Below, one piece after another: positions 25,385 through 34,167 of a DNA stretch of 64,000 nucleotides. The notes beneath the pieces are model-generated. The model was not told the origin of the DNA, ran no database searches, and saw nothing but the letters and a program-made list of their open reading frames with translations. The translations under genes and the position numbers were made by a program. The stretch's first letter is position 1, and each line of letters opens with the position of its first letter. Source of the stretch: an uncultured Erysipelotrichales bacterium (lineage in GTDB: Bacteria > Bacillota_I > Bacilli_A > Erysipelotrichales > Coprobacillaceae); assembly GCA_910579135.1 (NCBI GenBank), contig CAJTTM010000002.1, positions 62,001 through 126,000 of the forward strand, given 5' to 3'.

Positions 25385-26671
25385 TTACTTACTTTTTACC
25401 ATTAATTTAATGATTTCCTTATTTGTTTCTTTCATTCCCTCTTTTCCAAGACGTCCAACACTTTGAATCGTGGCTTCAATACCCTTCATAACGATACCAT
25501 CTCCACCTTTAAACTGTTGTCCTTGTTTATACATATCATATCCTAGTATTGCTGCATCTACACTAGCTGCAATTTTAGCAGCACAAGAAGCTTTTGCACC
25601 ATCACAAACAATACCAGAAACAATAGCTAAAGAATTCACAATAGTATGAATAACAGCCTTATAATCCCCTCCAGTTAGATAAGCAATTCCAGCCCCAGCA
25701 CCAGCTGCTGCACTAACAGCTCCACAATAAGCAGATAATGTCCCTATACCTGTCTTTTCATGAATAGCAGTTAAATTTGAAAGAGCTAATGCTCTTAATA
25801 GTTTTTCATGACTTACTTGATATTCTTTTGCATATTCAATAACAGGAATAGAACACGTCATTCCTTGATTACCACTTCCTGAATTAATGATAACAGGTAA
25901 CTCACAACCATTCATTCTCGCATCTGAACCAGCTGCTGCCTTTGCTTTTGCACGTGTACGTATATTATCACTACAAGAGTTAAGCAATACTTTTCCAATA
26001 TTTGCTCCATAGTCTCCTCTTAATCCTTCATTAGAAATAGCTGTATTATATTGAATCTGCCTTTCTAAAACTTCTTGAATATCTTCACAATCAACACTAT
26101 TGATAAAATCCCATATACTTTCCATATCTAATAAACTTCTATCAACTCTTGATTTTTCGATTTGTTCCTCTTTATTATCTTTTTTTTCAAACAATATTTT
26201 TTGATCCTTTTCAATAAGAATAATATTAGTATGATAATCACTAATTCTGACTTTTGTATAAGATGATCCTTTAAAAAGAGTAATAATTAAATCAAAAACA
26301 TTATCACTCTCAAGATATTCAGTTTGAATATCAATATTCCTTAAAAACTCATCAATATGGCATTTACCACTTTCGTCTACTCCCGAAATAACTTCTAATT
26401 GTTTATCAGCATCCCCTGCCACAATTCCTGCTGCAACAGCTGCTGGAATCCCTTTTAAATGATGAGTATGAGGAACAATAACACTCTTTACATTCTTAAT
26501 GATACTTCCACTTGCTTCAACCTTAACACGACTTGGTAACTCCCCTAATACTTCTCTTGCTTTAGCTGCCCCATAAGCTAAAGCAATAGGTTCAGTACAT
26601 CCCATTGCAGGAATAAGTTCTTCTTTTAAAATTTCTACATATGCTTGATATTTTTGATTACTTTTCTCCAT
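25385..26671 (-). CDS. L-cysteine desulfidase-like / UPF0597 family protein
   Basis: A 428-residue protein of the YhaM/CyuA (UPF0597) group with the serine-dehydratase-alpha-like fold. Members with known activity release sulfide from L-cysteine using a [4Fe-4S] cluster. Candidate cluster cysteines are in AMGCTEPIA near the N-terminus, GNQGMTCSIPV, and IVCDGAKASCAAKI near the C-terminus. AYCGAVSAAAGAGAGIAYL and the other Gly/Ala-rich helices are typical. A divergent LysR regulator 108 bp away likely controls it. Substrate remains an inference. Confidence 0.85.
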   Translation of the reverse strand: MEKSNQKYQAYVEILKEELIPAMGCTEPIALAYGAAKAREVLGELPSRVKVEASGSIIKNVKSVIVPHTHHLKGIPAAVAAGIVAGDADKQLEVISGVDESGKCHIDEFLRNIDIQTEYLESDNVFDLIITLFKGSSYTKVRISDYHTNIILIEKDQKILFEKKDNKEEQIEKSRVDRSLLDMESIWDFINSVDCEDIQEVLERQIQYNTAISNEGLRGDYGANIGKVLLNSCSDNIRTRAKAKAAAGSDARMNGCELPVIINSGSGNQGMTCSIPVIEYAKEYQVSHEKLLRALALSNLTAIHEKTGIGTLSAYCGAVSAAAGAGAGIAYLTGGDYKAVIHTIVNSLAIVSGIVCDGAKASCAAKIAASVDAAILGYDMYKQGQQFKGGDGIVMKGIEATIQSVGRLGKEGMKETNKEIIKLMVKSK

Positions 26672-26730
26672 TTTTATGCTCCTTGATTTCTATCTATTTA
26701 TAGTGTAATATAAAATTAATATTAAGTAAA

Positions 26731-26757
26731 TTAAATGATTTTAATGAAATCATTTAA
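26731..26757. promoter_or_regulatory. LysR operator-like palindrome
   Basis: TTAAATGATTT, loop TAATG, AAATCATTTAA: 11-bp perfect arms, midway between the cysteine desulfidase-like gene and the divergent LysR gene. It contains a T-N11-A arrangement as LysR proteins bind. Confidence 0.6.
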
Positions 26758-26779
26758 AATTTTTAAATAGGAGCCCAAT

Positions 26780-27652
26780 ATGGAAATACAAGAATTAATT
26801 ACGTTTGTTACTATTGTTAAACAAGGAAGTTTTTGCAAAGCTTCACAAAAGCTTGGTTATTCTCAAGCTGCTGTAACTATTCATATCAAAAATTTAGAAA
26901 CTGAATTAAATGTGAAGTTATTTGATAGACTTTCTAAAAAAACAACGCTTACAAGTTATGGAAAAATTTTTTATGAACATAGTATTCAAATTTTAAATGA
27001 ATTATCTATTGCGAAAGAATCCGTAACTTCAACAGATGAATTATATGGAACCCTAACAATTGGAACAACGGATTCTCTATGTGCTTCTCATATTCCTGAA
27101 CTATTATTTCAATTCCATAAAATACATCCTTATGTATCTATAAGTATTATTACTGATACTATTGATGGATTGATACATATGTTAAATAATAATGATATTG
27201 ATTTTGCTTATTTAGTTGATCAAAAAATAGTTGATAGTCATTTTATTAAAGTTATCGAACAAGAAGAAAGAGCTGTTTTTGTAGCTTCTAAAAATCATCC
27301 CTTGATAAATCAAAAATATCTTGATTTAAAAACTATACTATCTTATCCTTTTATATTAACAGAAAAAGATGCGAGTTATAGACAACTTTTAGATTACGCT
27401 TTAACATCAAGAAGATTAGAAATTAAACCTATTATACAAGCTAAAAGTACAAATCTTATTTTAGAAATGATGAGATATAATATGGGGATTTCCTTTTTAC
27501 CAGAGTTTGTTTTAAATGATGATTTTAAAAAATTAGAAGTTTCTGATTTTCAAATTTCTATTTATAAACAAGTTCTGTATCATAAAAATAAATGGGTTAG
27601 TAAAGAAATGAAAGCTTTTTTTCAACTTTTAGAAAAAGAAAATGTAAAATAG
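26780..27652 (+). CDS. LysR family transcriptional regulator
   Basis: A 290-residue LysR regulator: N-terminal winged HTH (residues 1-60; FCKASQKLGYSQAAVTIHIKNLE) and a LysR-substrate effector domain. Divergent from the UPF0597 gene, its probable target, perhaps responding to cysteine or sulfide (inference). Start follows AGGAGCCCAAT. Confidence 0.92.
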   Translation: MEIQELITFVTIVKQGSFCKASQKLGYSQAAVTIHIKNLETELNVKLFDRLSKKTTLTSYGKIFYEHSIQILNELSIAKESVTSTDELYGTLTIGTTDSLCASHIPELLFQFHKIHPYVSISIITDTIDGLIHMLNNNDIDFAYLVDQKIVDSHFIKVIEQEERAVFVASKNHPLINQKYLDLKTILSYPFILTEKDASYRQLLDYALTSRRLEIKPIIQAKSTNLILEMMRYNMGISFLPEFVLNDDFKKLEVSDFQISIYKQVLYHKNKWVSKEMKAFFQLLEKENVK

Positions 27653-27766
27653 TCATAACATTTATAATTATTTTACAAAAATTGAACTTTTTTTCATAAA
27701 AGTATGGATTATTATTTAAAATATGTTTATTATATATACGATAAATTGATAAGAGAGGTAATAAAA

Positions 27767-28636
27767 ATGAAAGAAATGAAACCTATTAAAGAAGGAAAAG
27801 TTCGTGAAATATATGATAATGGTGACAACTTAATTATGGTTGCGACTGATCGTATTAGCTGTTTTGATGTTATTTTAAAAAATGATGTCAAGAAAAAAGG
27901 AACAGTATTAACTCAAATGTCTAAATTTTGGTTTGATATGACTGAAGATATTATTCCTAATCATATGATTTCAGTTGATGTTAATGATATGCCTGAATTC
28001 TTTAGACAAGAGAAATTTGATGGAAATAGCATGATGTGCAAAAAGTTAGATATGCTTCCTGTTGAATGTATTGTTCGTGGTTATATTACTGGTAGTGGAT
28101 GGAAAAGCTATCTAAAAGATGGAACTGTTTGCGGAATCAAGTTACCTGAAGGATTAAAAGAATCAGATAAATTACCAGAACCTATCTATACTCCTTCTAC
28201 AAAAGCTGAAATTGGAGATCATGATGAAAACATCTCTTATGAACAAAGTGTTGCTTATTTAGAAAAAAGATTCCCTAACAAAGGTGAAGAATATGCTTCT
28301 AAACTTCGTGATTATACAATTGCATTATATAAAAAATGTGCTGATTATGCTTTAAGTCGTGGAATCATTATTGCAGATACTAAATTTGAATTTGGATTAG
28401 ATGAAGAAGGGAATATTGTTTTAGGTGATGAAATGTTAACTCCTGATAGTTCTCGTTTCTGGCCAGCTGAAGGATATGAGGCTGGACATGGTCAACCTTC
28501 TTTTGATAAACAGTTTGCTAGAGATTGGTTGAGTGATAATCCTGATAATAATTGGGAATTACCACAAGATATTGTTGAAAAAACAATTAATAAATATTTA
28601 CAAGGTTATGAATTAATTACTGGTAAAAAACTTTAA
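27767..28636 (+). CDS. purC: Phosphoribosylaminoimidazole-succinocarboxamide synthase
   Basis: A 289-residue SAICAR synthetase of de novo purine synthesis, adding aspartate to CAIR with ATP. Motifs: EGKVREIYDNGD at the N-terminus, TDRISCFDVIL, ECIVRGYITGSGWKSY, and DTKFEFGLDEEG...DEMLTPDSSRFW. ATG 27767 is preceded by GAGAGGTAATAAAA; the 21 extra residues of the longer frame are not family-like. It stands alone with its own terminator rather than in a pur operon. Confidence 0.96.
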   Translation: MKEMKPIKEGKVREIYDNGDNLIMVATDRISCFDVILKNDVKKKGTVLTQMSKFWFDMTEDIIPNHMISVDVNDMPEFFRQEKFDGNSMMCKKLDMLPVECIVRGYITGSGWKSYLKDGTVCGIKLPEGLKESDKLPEPIYTPSTKAEIGDHDENISYEQSVAYLEKRFPNKGEEYASKLRDYTIALYKKCADYALSRGIIIADTKFEFGLDEEGNIVLGDEMLTPDSSRFWPAEGYEAGHGQPSFDKQFARDWLSDNPDNNWELPQDIVEKTINKYLQGYELITGKKL

Positions 28637-28637
28637 G

Positions 28638-28658
28638 AGCTGCTTTTGCAGCTTTTTT
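28638..28658 (+). terminator. purC terminator
   Basis: AGCTGC, TTTT, GCAGCT followed by TTTTT directly after the stop. Confidence 0.9.
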
Positions 28659-28686
28659 ATAAGGGCATAAAAAAGGAGGAAATAAT

Positions 28687-30063
28687 ATGAAAAATGATGA
28701 TAAAATTGAATTGTTTGAAAAAATGCCTATTACAAAAGCAATTGCGAAATTAGCCATTCCAACAATATTAAGTTCACTAGTTATGGTTGTCTATAATCTT
28801 GCAGACACATATTTTGTTGGTATGCTTAATGACCCTATTCAAAATGCAGCTGTCACTTATGCGGCTCCTGTACTACTTGCTTTTAATGCTGTTAATAATT
28901 TATTTGGAGTTGGAAGTTCTTCTCTAATGAGTCGTTCTTTAGGAAGTAAGAATTATAAAATGGTGAGCCAAACTTCTTCTATTGGATTTTATTGTGCATT
29001 ATTTTTTTCTATTGTGATTGCTTTATTTGCGACAATCTTTCAAACGCCTTTAATTCAAATGTTGGGTGCTGATCAATCTACTTTTCAAGCAACATTAGAA
29101 TATATGAAATGGACTGTAATGTGTGGTGCTGTTCCTGCTATTTTAAATGTTGTTCTTGCTTATATGGTGAGATCTGAAGGAGCTTCTTTACATGCAAGTA
29201 TTGGAACAATGTCTGGTTGTCTTTTAAATATTATTTTAGATCCCCTATTTATTTTACCAAACTTTTTAAATATGGGAGCTGCTGGAGCAGGTCTTGCAAC
29301 TTTTCTTTCTAATTGTGTTGCTTGTATTTATTTCTTCATTTTAATTAGAATAAAGAAGGATAATACTTATGTAAGTTTAAGTCCTAAGTTATTTAGTTTT
29401 AATAAGAAGATATTAATATCTATTTTTTCTGTTGGTATACCTGCAAGTATTCAAAATTTATTAAATGTTACTGGAATGACGATTTTAAATAATCTAGCTA
29501 GTGGATATGGAACAGATGCAATTGCTGCAATAGGAATTACTTATAAAATTAATATGGTCCCTACTCAAATTGCAATGGGATTATCCCAAGGAATCATGCC
29601 CCTTATTAGTTATTGTTTTGCTTGTAAAAATATTGATAGAATGAAATCTTGTATTGTTACAGCATTAAAAATATGTATTACTTTTGCATTAAGTATTTCA
29701 TTAATATACTTTATTAAATCAGATTTCTTTATTCAATTATTTATGAATAATAAAAGTATTATTACTTATGGTTCTAAATTCTTAAAAGGATATTGTTTAG
29801 GGATTACTTTCCTCACTATTGACTTTTTATTTGTAGGTGTTTATCAAGCTATTGGGAATGGTAAATTATCTTTAGGCTTTGCGATTGCTAGAAAAATTGT
29901 TTTAGAAATACCTGCTTTAATTCTATTAGATTATTTATTTCCCTTATATGGATTATGTTATGCACAGTTTGTTGCAGAGTTCATTCTTGCAATAACTGCA
30001 TTCATTGTAATTAAAAGACTTTTTAAAAAATTATATCAAGAAAATCAAATTGAGGCGAGTTAG
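28687..30063 (+). CDS. MATE family efflux transporter
   Basis: A 458-residue, 12-helix MATE exporter distinct from the one at 19749. N-terminal ILSSLVMVVYNLADTYFVG and VGSSSLMSRSLGSKN are the family's helix 1 and helix 2-3 loop; GIPASIQNLLNVTGMT begins the second half. Strong AAAAGGAGGAAATAAT site. Monocistronic. Substrate unknown. Confidence 0.93.
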   Translation: MKNDDKIELFEKMPITKAIAKLAIPTILSSLVMVVYNLADTYFVGMLNDPIQNAAVTYAAPVLLAFNAVNNLFGVGSSSLMSRSLGSKNYKMVSQTSSIGFYCALFFSIVIALFATIFQTPLIQMLGADQSTFQATLEYMKWTVMCGAVPAILNVVLAYMVRSEGASLHASIGTMSGCLLNIILDPLFILPNFLNMGAAGAGLATFLSNCVACIYFFILIRIKKDNTYVSLSPKLFSFNKKILISIFSVGIPASIQNLLNVTGMTILNNLASGYGTDAIAAIGITYKINMVPTQIAMGLSQGIMPLISYCFACKNIDRMKSCIVTALKICITFALSISLIYFIKSDFFIQLFMNNKSIITYGSKFLKGYCLGITFLTIDFLFVGVYQAIGNGKLSLGFAIARKIVLEIPALILLDYLFPLYGLCYAQFVAEFILAITAFIVIKRLFKKLYQENQIEAS

Positions 30064-30080
30064 CCTCTTTTTTATGAATA

Positions 30081-30127
30081 AACAGTATAAAACAGTTGAC
30101 AACAGTTATAATCTGTTATATACTGTT
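30081..30127 (+). promoter_or_regulatory. GntR promoter with nested AACAG/CTGTT operator array
   Basis: TTGACA (30096-30101), 17-bp spacer, TATACT (30119-30124) form a near-consensus promoter. AACAG occurs at 30081, 30091 and 30101 and CTGTT at 30113 and 30123. The pairs 30101/30113 and 30091/30123 are inverted repeats with the same centre (30109), with half-sites exactly 10 bp apart. This looks like a cooperative YtrA-type GntR operator that covers both promoter hexamers. Confidence 0.8.
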
Positions 30128-30147
30128 TACAAGAGAGGAGGAGAAGC

Positions 30148-30519
30148 ATGAAAATAATTATTAACAGTTCATTAATGGTACCTATATATGAACAAATCGT
30201 AGATCAAATAAAATCTATGATTGTTAATGATGAGATAAAAGAAAATGATATTTTACCTTCTGTAAGAACTTTATCTAAAGAATTAAAGATAAGTGCTCTT
30301 ACAGTAAAAAAGGCATACGATGCTTTAGAAAATGAAGGTTTTACAACTACTGTTCATGGTAAAGGAACATATGTTTTGCCTACAAACAAAAATTTAATGA
30401 TGGAAGAACGCAGAAAAAAAATTGAAAATGATTTAGAAGTTGTGATTCAAAGGGCAAAAAACTATGGTTTAAAGAAAAAAGAAATTTTAGATATTTTTAA
30501 TATCATACTGGAGGATTAA
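30148..30519 (+). CDS. GntR family (YtrA subfamily) repressor
   Basis: A 123-residue short GntR regulator: a winged HTH (residues about 1-75; SVRTLSKELKISALTVKKAYDALE, with TTVHGKGTYV) and a short dimerisation helix region, without a ligand domain. YtrA-type proteins usually control the ABC transporter encoded with them, as here. It leads the operon, 2 bp from the ATPase gene, and probably represses the promoter at 30096-30124. Confidence 0.93.
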   Translation: MKIIINSSLMVPIYEQIVDQIKSMIVNDEIKENDILPSVRTLSKELKISALTVKKAYDALENEGFTTTVHGKGTYVLPTNKNLMMEERRKKIENDLEVVIQRAKNYGLKKKEILDIFNIILED

Positions 30520-30521
30520 AA

Positions 30522-31367
30522 ATGTTAGATATAAATATTAAAAAGAAATATAATCATTTTACTCTTGATTGTTCTATGAAAGTTAATCAAGGATATATAA
30601 CTGGTATTATTGGACAAAATGGTGCTGGAAAAACAACAACATTAAAAGCAATATTAAATTTAATATCAATTGATGAAGGATATATTCGTTTATTTGATCA
30701 TGATAAACTTACTAATGAAGATAAACAAAAAATTGGTGTTGTTTTATCTAATAGTGGTTTTTGTGAACGTTTTAAAATTAGTGATATTATTTCTATATTG
30801 GAAAATCTATATCAAGATTTTGATAAAGATGAGTTTATAAAACAATGTCATATCTTTCAATTACCATTTGATAAAAAAATAAAAGAGTTTTCTAATGGAA
30901 TGAAAGCTAAATTAAAGATTATTATTGCAATGACACATCATGCAAAATTATTAATATTGGATGAACCTACTGCTGGTTTAGATGCGATTGCTAGAGATGA
31001 AGTTTTATCTCTTTTAAGAGATTATATGGAAAAAAATGATGATTGCTCTATTTTGATTAGTTCTCATATTTCTAGTGATTTAGAGAATTTATGTGATGAA
31101 CTATATATGATAGATGATGGAAAAATTATCTTACATGAAGAAACTGATGTTTTATTAAATCAATATGCTATTTTAAAAGTTAATGAAGATCAATATAACG
31201 AGTTAGATAGACAATATCTATTAAAAAGAATTAAGCAAAATTATGGTTATGATTGTTTAACTAACCAAAAACAATATTATTTTGATAATTATCCACATAT
31301 AGTTATTGAAAATAATAATATTGATGAATTGATCATGATGATGATTAGAGGTGAAAATATATGTTAG
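30522..31367 (+). CDS. ABC transporter ATP-binding protein
   Basis: A 281-residue ABC ATPase. Walker A GQNGAGKTTT (about 31-40), signature FSNGMKAKLK in place of the canonical LSGGQ, Walker B LLILDEPTAGLD, and the H-loop SSHISSD. The C-terminal 70 residues form an extra regulatory region. It pairs with the following membrane protein (7-bp overlap), a layout typical of bacteriocin-immunity or cell-envelope stress transporters. Confidence 0.92.
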   Translation: MLDINIKKKYNHFTLDCSMKVNQGYITGIIGQNGAGKTTTLKAILNLISIDEGYIRLFDHDKLTNEDKQKIGVVLSNSGFCERFKISDIISILENLYQDFDKDEFIKQCHIFQLPFDKKIKEFSNGMKAKLKIIIAMTHHAKLLILDEPTAGLDAIARDEVLSLLRDYMEKNDDCSILISSHISSDLENLCDELYMIDDGKIILHEETDVLLNQYAILKVNEDQYNELDRQYLLKRIKQNYGYDCLTNQKQYYFDNYPHIVIENNNIDELIMMMIRGENIC

Positions 31368-32023
31368 GTTTATTAATTAAAGATATGAAATTAATGTTAA
31401 TAGAGAAAAAATATTTCTCATTGATTCTATTAATTGCTATTATGCTAGCCTTTACTGTCACAGATATGGCTTTTATTATAACTTATGTGACTATTATCTT
31501 TTCAAGTTATACAGTAACTACAATTAGTTATGATGAAGCTAATAATGGAAATGCTTTTTTAATGACTTTACCATTTGATAGAAGTATATACGTAAAAGAA
31601 AAATATTTATTTGCTATTATAATTATTTCTATTATATTTATTTCAACAACTTTAATAACAGCTATTTATCAAAACTTCACAATTCAGAATTTTAATACAT
31701 TAGAATGGATATTATCCTGTACCCTTGTACTCCCTATTGTATTTTTAATGTTATCTTTTATGATACCTCTACATTTAAAATTTGGTGGAGAAAAAGCAAG
31801 ATCGATATTATTGACATCTATAGGAATTATTTTCGTTGGTGGTTTCCTTATAGTAAAGTTCATTGAAATTATAAATATTAATTTAACAACCCTAATGTCT
31901 GTTTTAAATTCATATTTTTCTGATGATTTTATTATTTCTATATATGTTTTTCTTATTTCTGTTATCGTAATGATTGTTTCTTATTTTATAAGTCAACATA
32001 TTATTAAACACAAAGAATATTAA
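31361..32023 (+). CDS. ABC-2 type transporter permease
   Basis: A 220-residue protein with six hydrophobic segments and the ABC-2/YtrC-like N-terminus (LLIKDMKLMLIEKKYF). It overlaps the ATPase gene, so the two form one exporter in the membrane. Substrate unknown; antimicrobial-peptide or envelope-stress export is common for GntR-controlled pairs of this kind. Confidence 0.85.
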   Translation: MLGLLIKDMKLMLIEKKYFSLILLIAIMLAFTVTDMAFIITYVTIIFSSYTVTTISYDEANNGNAFLMTLPFDRSIYVKEKYLFAIIIISIIFISTTLITAIYQNFTIQNFNTLEWILSCTLVLPIVFLMLSFMIPLHLKFGGEKARSILLTSIGIIFVGGFLIVKFIEIININLTTLMSVLNSYFSDDFIISIYVFLISVIVMIVSYFISQHIIKHKEY

Positions 32024-32050
32024 AGGTGTTTTTACCTTTAATATTTTTTT
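32016..32050 (+). terminator. Terminator of the GntR-ABC operon
   Basis: AATATTAAAGGT (32016-32027), loop GTTTTT, ACCTTTAATATT (32034-32045), then T-run. Perfect 12-bp stem that includes the permease stop codon. Confidence 0.9.
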
Positions 32051-32113
32051 AGGATATCCAAAATCTTATAATTAATAATTTTATAAAAAAGAGATAATAT
32101 ATAATTATCCCTT

Positions 32114-32521
32114 TTAAAGCATTGCTAATTGTTCAATAGATAAGCCTGTAATAAAAGTTATTTCTACATTACTTAATTTTCCATTTTTCTTTAATTGAAT
32201 AGCTATCTCTATTTTTTGCTCGTATCTTCCTTCTTTCCATTTCCTTTCTCCTACATATAAGACAATCATGATCACTGGTATCTTCTTCTCTTTATTTTTA
32301 TCCAGAATAACATAACTTAGATAGGTATATCCTGCAATCCTTATAGGCATATTTTTATCTGGAACACTTTGTATTTCAATACCAAATAGAATATTCATAT
32401 GAGAAGAAGAATATCTTTTCATAAGATCACTTCTTCTTATTACAGATAGAACATCATCATTGTATTGGATATTTTGAGATAATTCTGTATCAAAATAGGA
32501 AAGACAGTTAGGATATAACAA
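32114..32521 (-). pseudogene. Remnant of an Rpn-like PD-(D/E)XK nuclease
   Basis: 135 residues resembling the middle and end of Rpn/PDDEXK-family nucleases or transposases: ILFGIEIQS with the Glu-x-Gln site, MPIRIAGYTYLSY, and PVIMIVLYVGERKW. After KEGRY it jumps to a C-terminal EIAIQLKKNGKLSNVEI-type end. The N-terminus and a central portion of the usual 280-300 residues are missing. The only possible start is TTG without a ribosome site. Best read as a decayed, internally deleted copy related to the intact gene at 62097. Confidence 0.65.
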
Positions 32522-32588
32522 TAAAACTCATATATATTTTTTGAAAAGAGTTTACTATAACTATTATCAAACAAAAAATATATAAAAA

Positions 32589-32613
32589 GTTCCTGCTCAT
32601 TATGAGTAGGAAC
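32589..32613 (-). terminator. Terminator of the EIIB-ROK gene
   Basis: GTTCCTGCTCAT/TATGAGTAGGAAC form a near-perfect 12-bp stem; on the minus strand TTTTTATATATTTTTT follows. Confidence 0.85.
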
Positions 32614-32634
32614 ACATTATTTTTATTAAAATAT

Positions 32635-34047
32635 CTAATCAGGTATTTCTAATGCACATAAAATCATTTGGCCTAAAATAATATACTTTTGAATATCTTC
32701 TATTTTAATAATATTTGGTACATAATCTTTAGGAATTAATTTATAAATCTCCTGTTTTAATTCATCTATATCATAAATTAAGCTACAGCTAAGAAGTATT
32801 GCTTCTGGTCCAATAATACTAATAATACTAGTAATTGTGTGAGATACTAACTCTAACATCCCCTCTGGAGTTTTATTTAATATTAAAACGTCATCACTTA
32901 ATCCAAGAGGCAGAAATTGAACCTCTCCAGCAACATTTTGATATCCTTTAACTAATTTACCATTAATAATTGTTCCTGCCCCAGCATATGCTCCAGTTGG
33001 TTGAAACAATAAAGTCATAGATGAGTATTGATTTTGTGAGGCAAAGTATCCAACAACCGCAGTATTAACATCATTACCAACAATAAATTTCTTTTGATAT
33101 TTTTTTTGAAATAAATTATCAAAATCAAGAGACTCCAAACCTTTTATATGTAATGAATTCACAACCTTATTATTAATAATAATACCAGGTGTAGAAAATC
33201 CTACATATTCTATATCTGAATATTGTAAAAAAACAGTATCTAAAACATCATATATATCTTGAATTTGAATTGTATTTTTAATAATTTCATTGCCCATTAA
33301 TACTTCATTATTTTCATCATATAAACAATAAGCAATATGAATTCTTGATTTATTACGATATAAAGAAACACTTAATATCTTATCCTTTTTATGAGAAGGA
33401 ATTTCAAAATTATGAATGAGTTGTTCTTCACTTTGAATATTTCTTTTCTTTTGTAAAACTTTCTCAATTAATCTCAACATTTCTCTAACATCATATTTTG
33501 CAAATACAATAGATGGTATTTTTACAATCGCCTTATCTTTAAAAATGTTTTTCATTTTTGCATAATTAAATGAAACTTGAGGTGCTAGCATGATTACATC
33601 ATACTCATTACCAATATCAAAAACCTTATGATATCCTACCGCTTCAAATTTATAATTTAAGTCAAGTAAATCATTTGCATCCTTTATTTTTGAAGCAAAA
33701 TATGACGTTGTTAGCCCCCCACTACAACACAATAAAATCTTAACAGCTGGTTTAAAAACAAGTTTCTTTAAACATTCAACCATTTCTTCAAATAATTCAA
33801 TAGCATGTTTTAATGAATTCATTTGAAAATGAAGAAAAAACTCTGTTTCATTATTATAAGTATTTTGAACAGATAATTGAATGATATTTAATGAAAAAAA
33901 AGCTATTTCACCATGTCCATAAAGTGTATCTAAATAAATAACTTGATTATCTTTTTTAGACAATTCCATTTTAATATCATCAAGACTTTGAAACAATAAC
34001 CATTCTTTAAAAATACTTGTATTAATATCAGTCAAAAATTCATCCAT
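32635..34047 (-). CDS. Fusion of PTS EIIB-like domain and ROK-family domain
   Basis: A 470-residue cytoplasmic protein. Residues 1-100 are an unassigned segment; 101-195 match lactose/cellobiose EIIB, with active Cys C108 in KILLCCSGGLTTS and strand YDVIMLAPQVSF; about 225-470 match the ROK sugar-kinase fold. In the ROK part the first ATP loop is lost (LSVSLYRNKS instead of DxGGT) and the CxCG zinc motif is absent, while GNDVNTAVVG and GAGTIINGKLVKG are kept. A sensor role seems likelier than kinase activity. ATG 34047 has GAGGTGATAATA. It is downstream of an RpiR regulator. Confidence 0.8.
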   Translation of the reverse strand: MDEFLTDINTSIFKEWLLFQSLDDIKMELSKKDNQVIYLDTLYGHGEIAFFSLNIIQLSVQNTYNNETEFFLHFQMNSLKHAIELFEEMVECLKKLVFKPAVKILLCCSGGLTTSYFASKIKDANDLLDLNYKFEAVGYHKVFDIGNEYDVIMLAPQVSFNYAKMKNIFKDKAIVKIPSIVFAKYDVREMLRLIEKVLQKKRNIQSEEQLIHNFEIPSHKKDKILSVSLYRNKSRIHIAYCLYDENNEVLMGNEIIKNTIQIQDIYDVLDTVFLQYSDIEYVGFSTPGIIINNKVVNSLHIKGLESLDFDNLFQKKYQKKFIVGNDVNTAVVGYFASQNQYSSMTLLFQPTGAYAGAGTIINGKLVKGYQNVAGEVQFLPLGLSDDVLILNKTPEGMLELVSHTITSIISIIGPEAILLSCSLIYDIDELKQEIYKLIPKDYVPNIIKIEDIQKYIILGQMILCALEIPD

Positions 34048-34167
34048 TATTATCACCTCAAATACATTATAAATAGTTAAATAAAAATCACAATAAAACA
34101 TACAAATCTTGAAAAAAACATTTCAAGATTTTTGATTAAAATATGAAACTTATGAAAAGTTTATATA

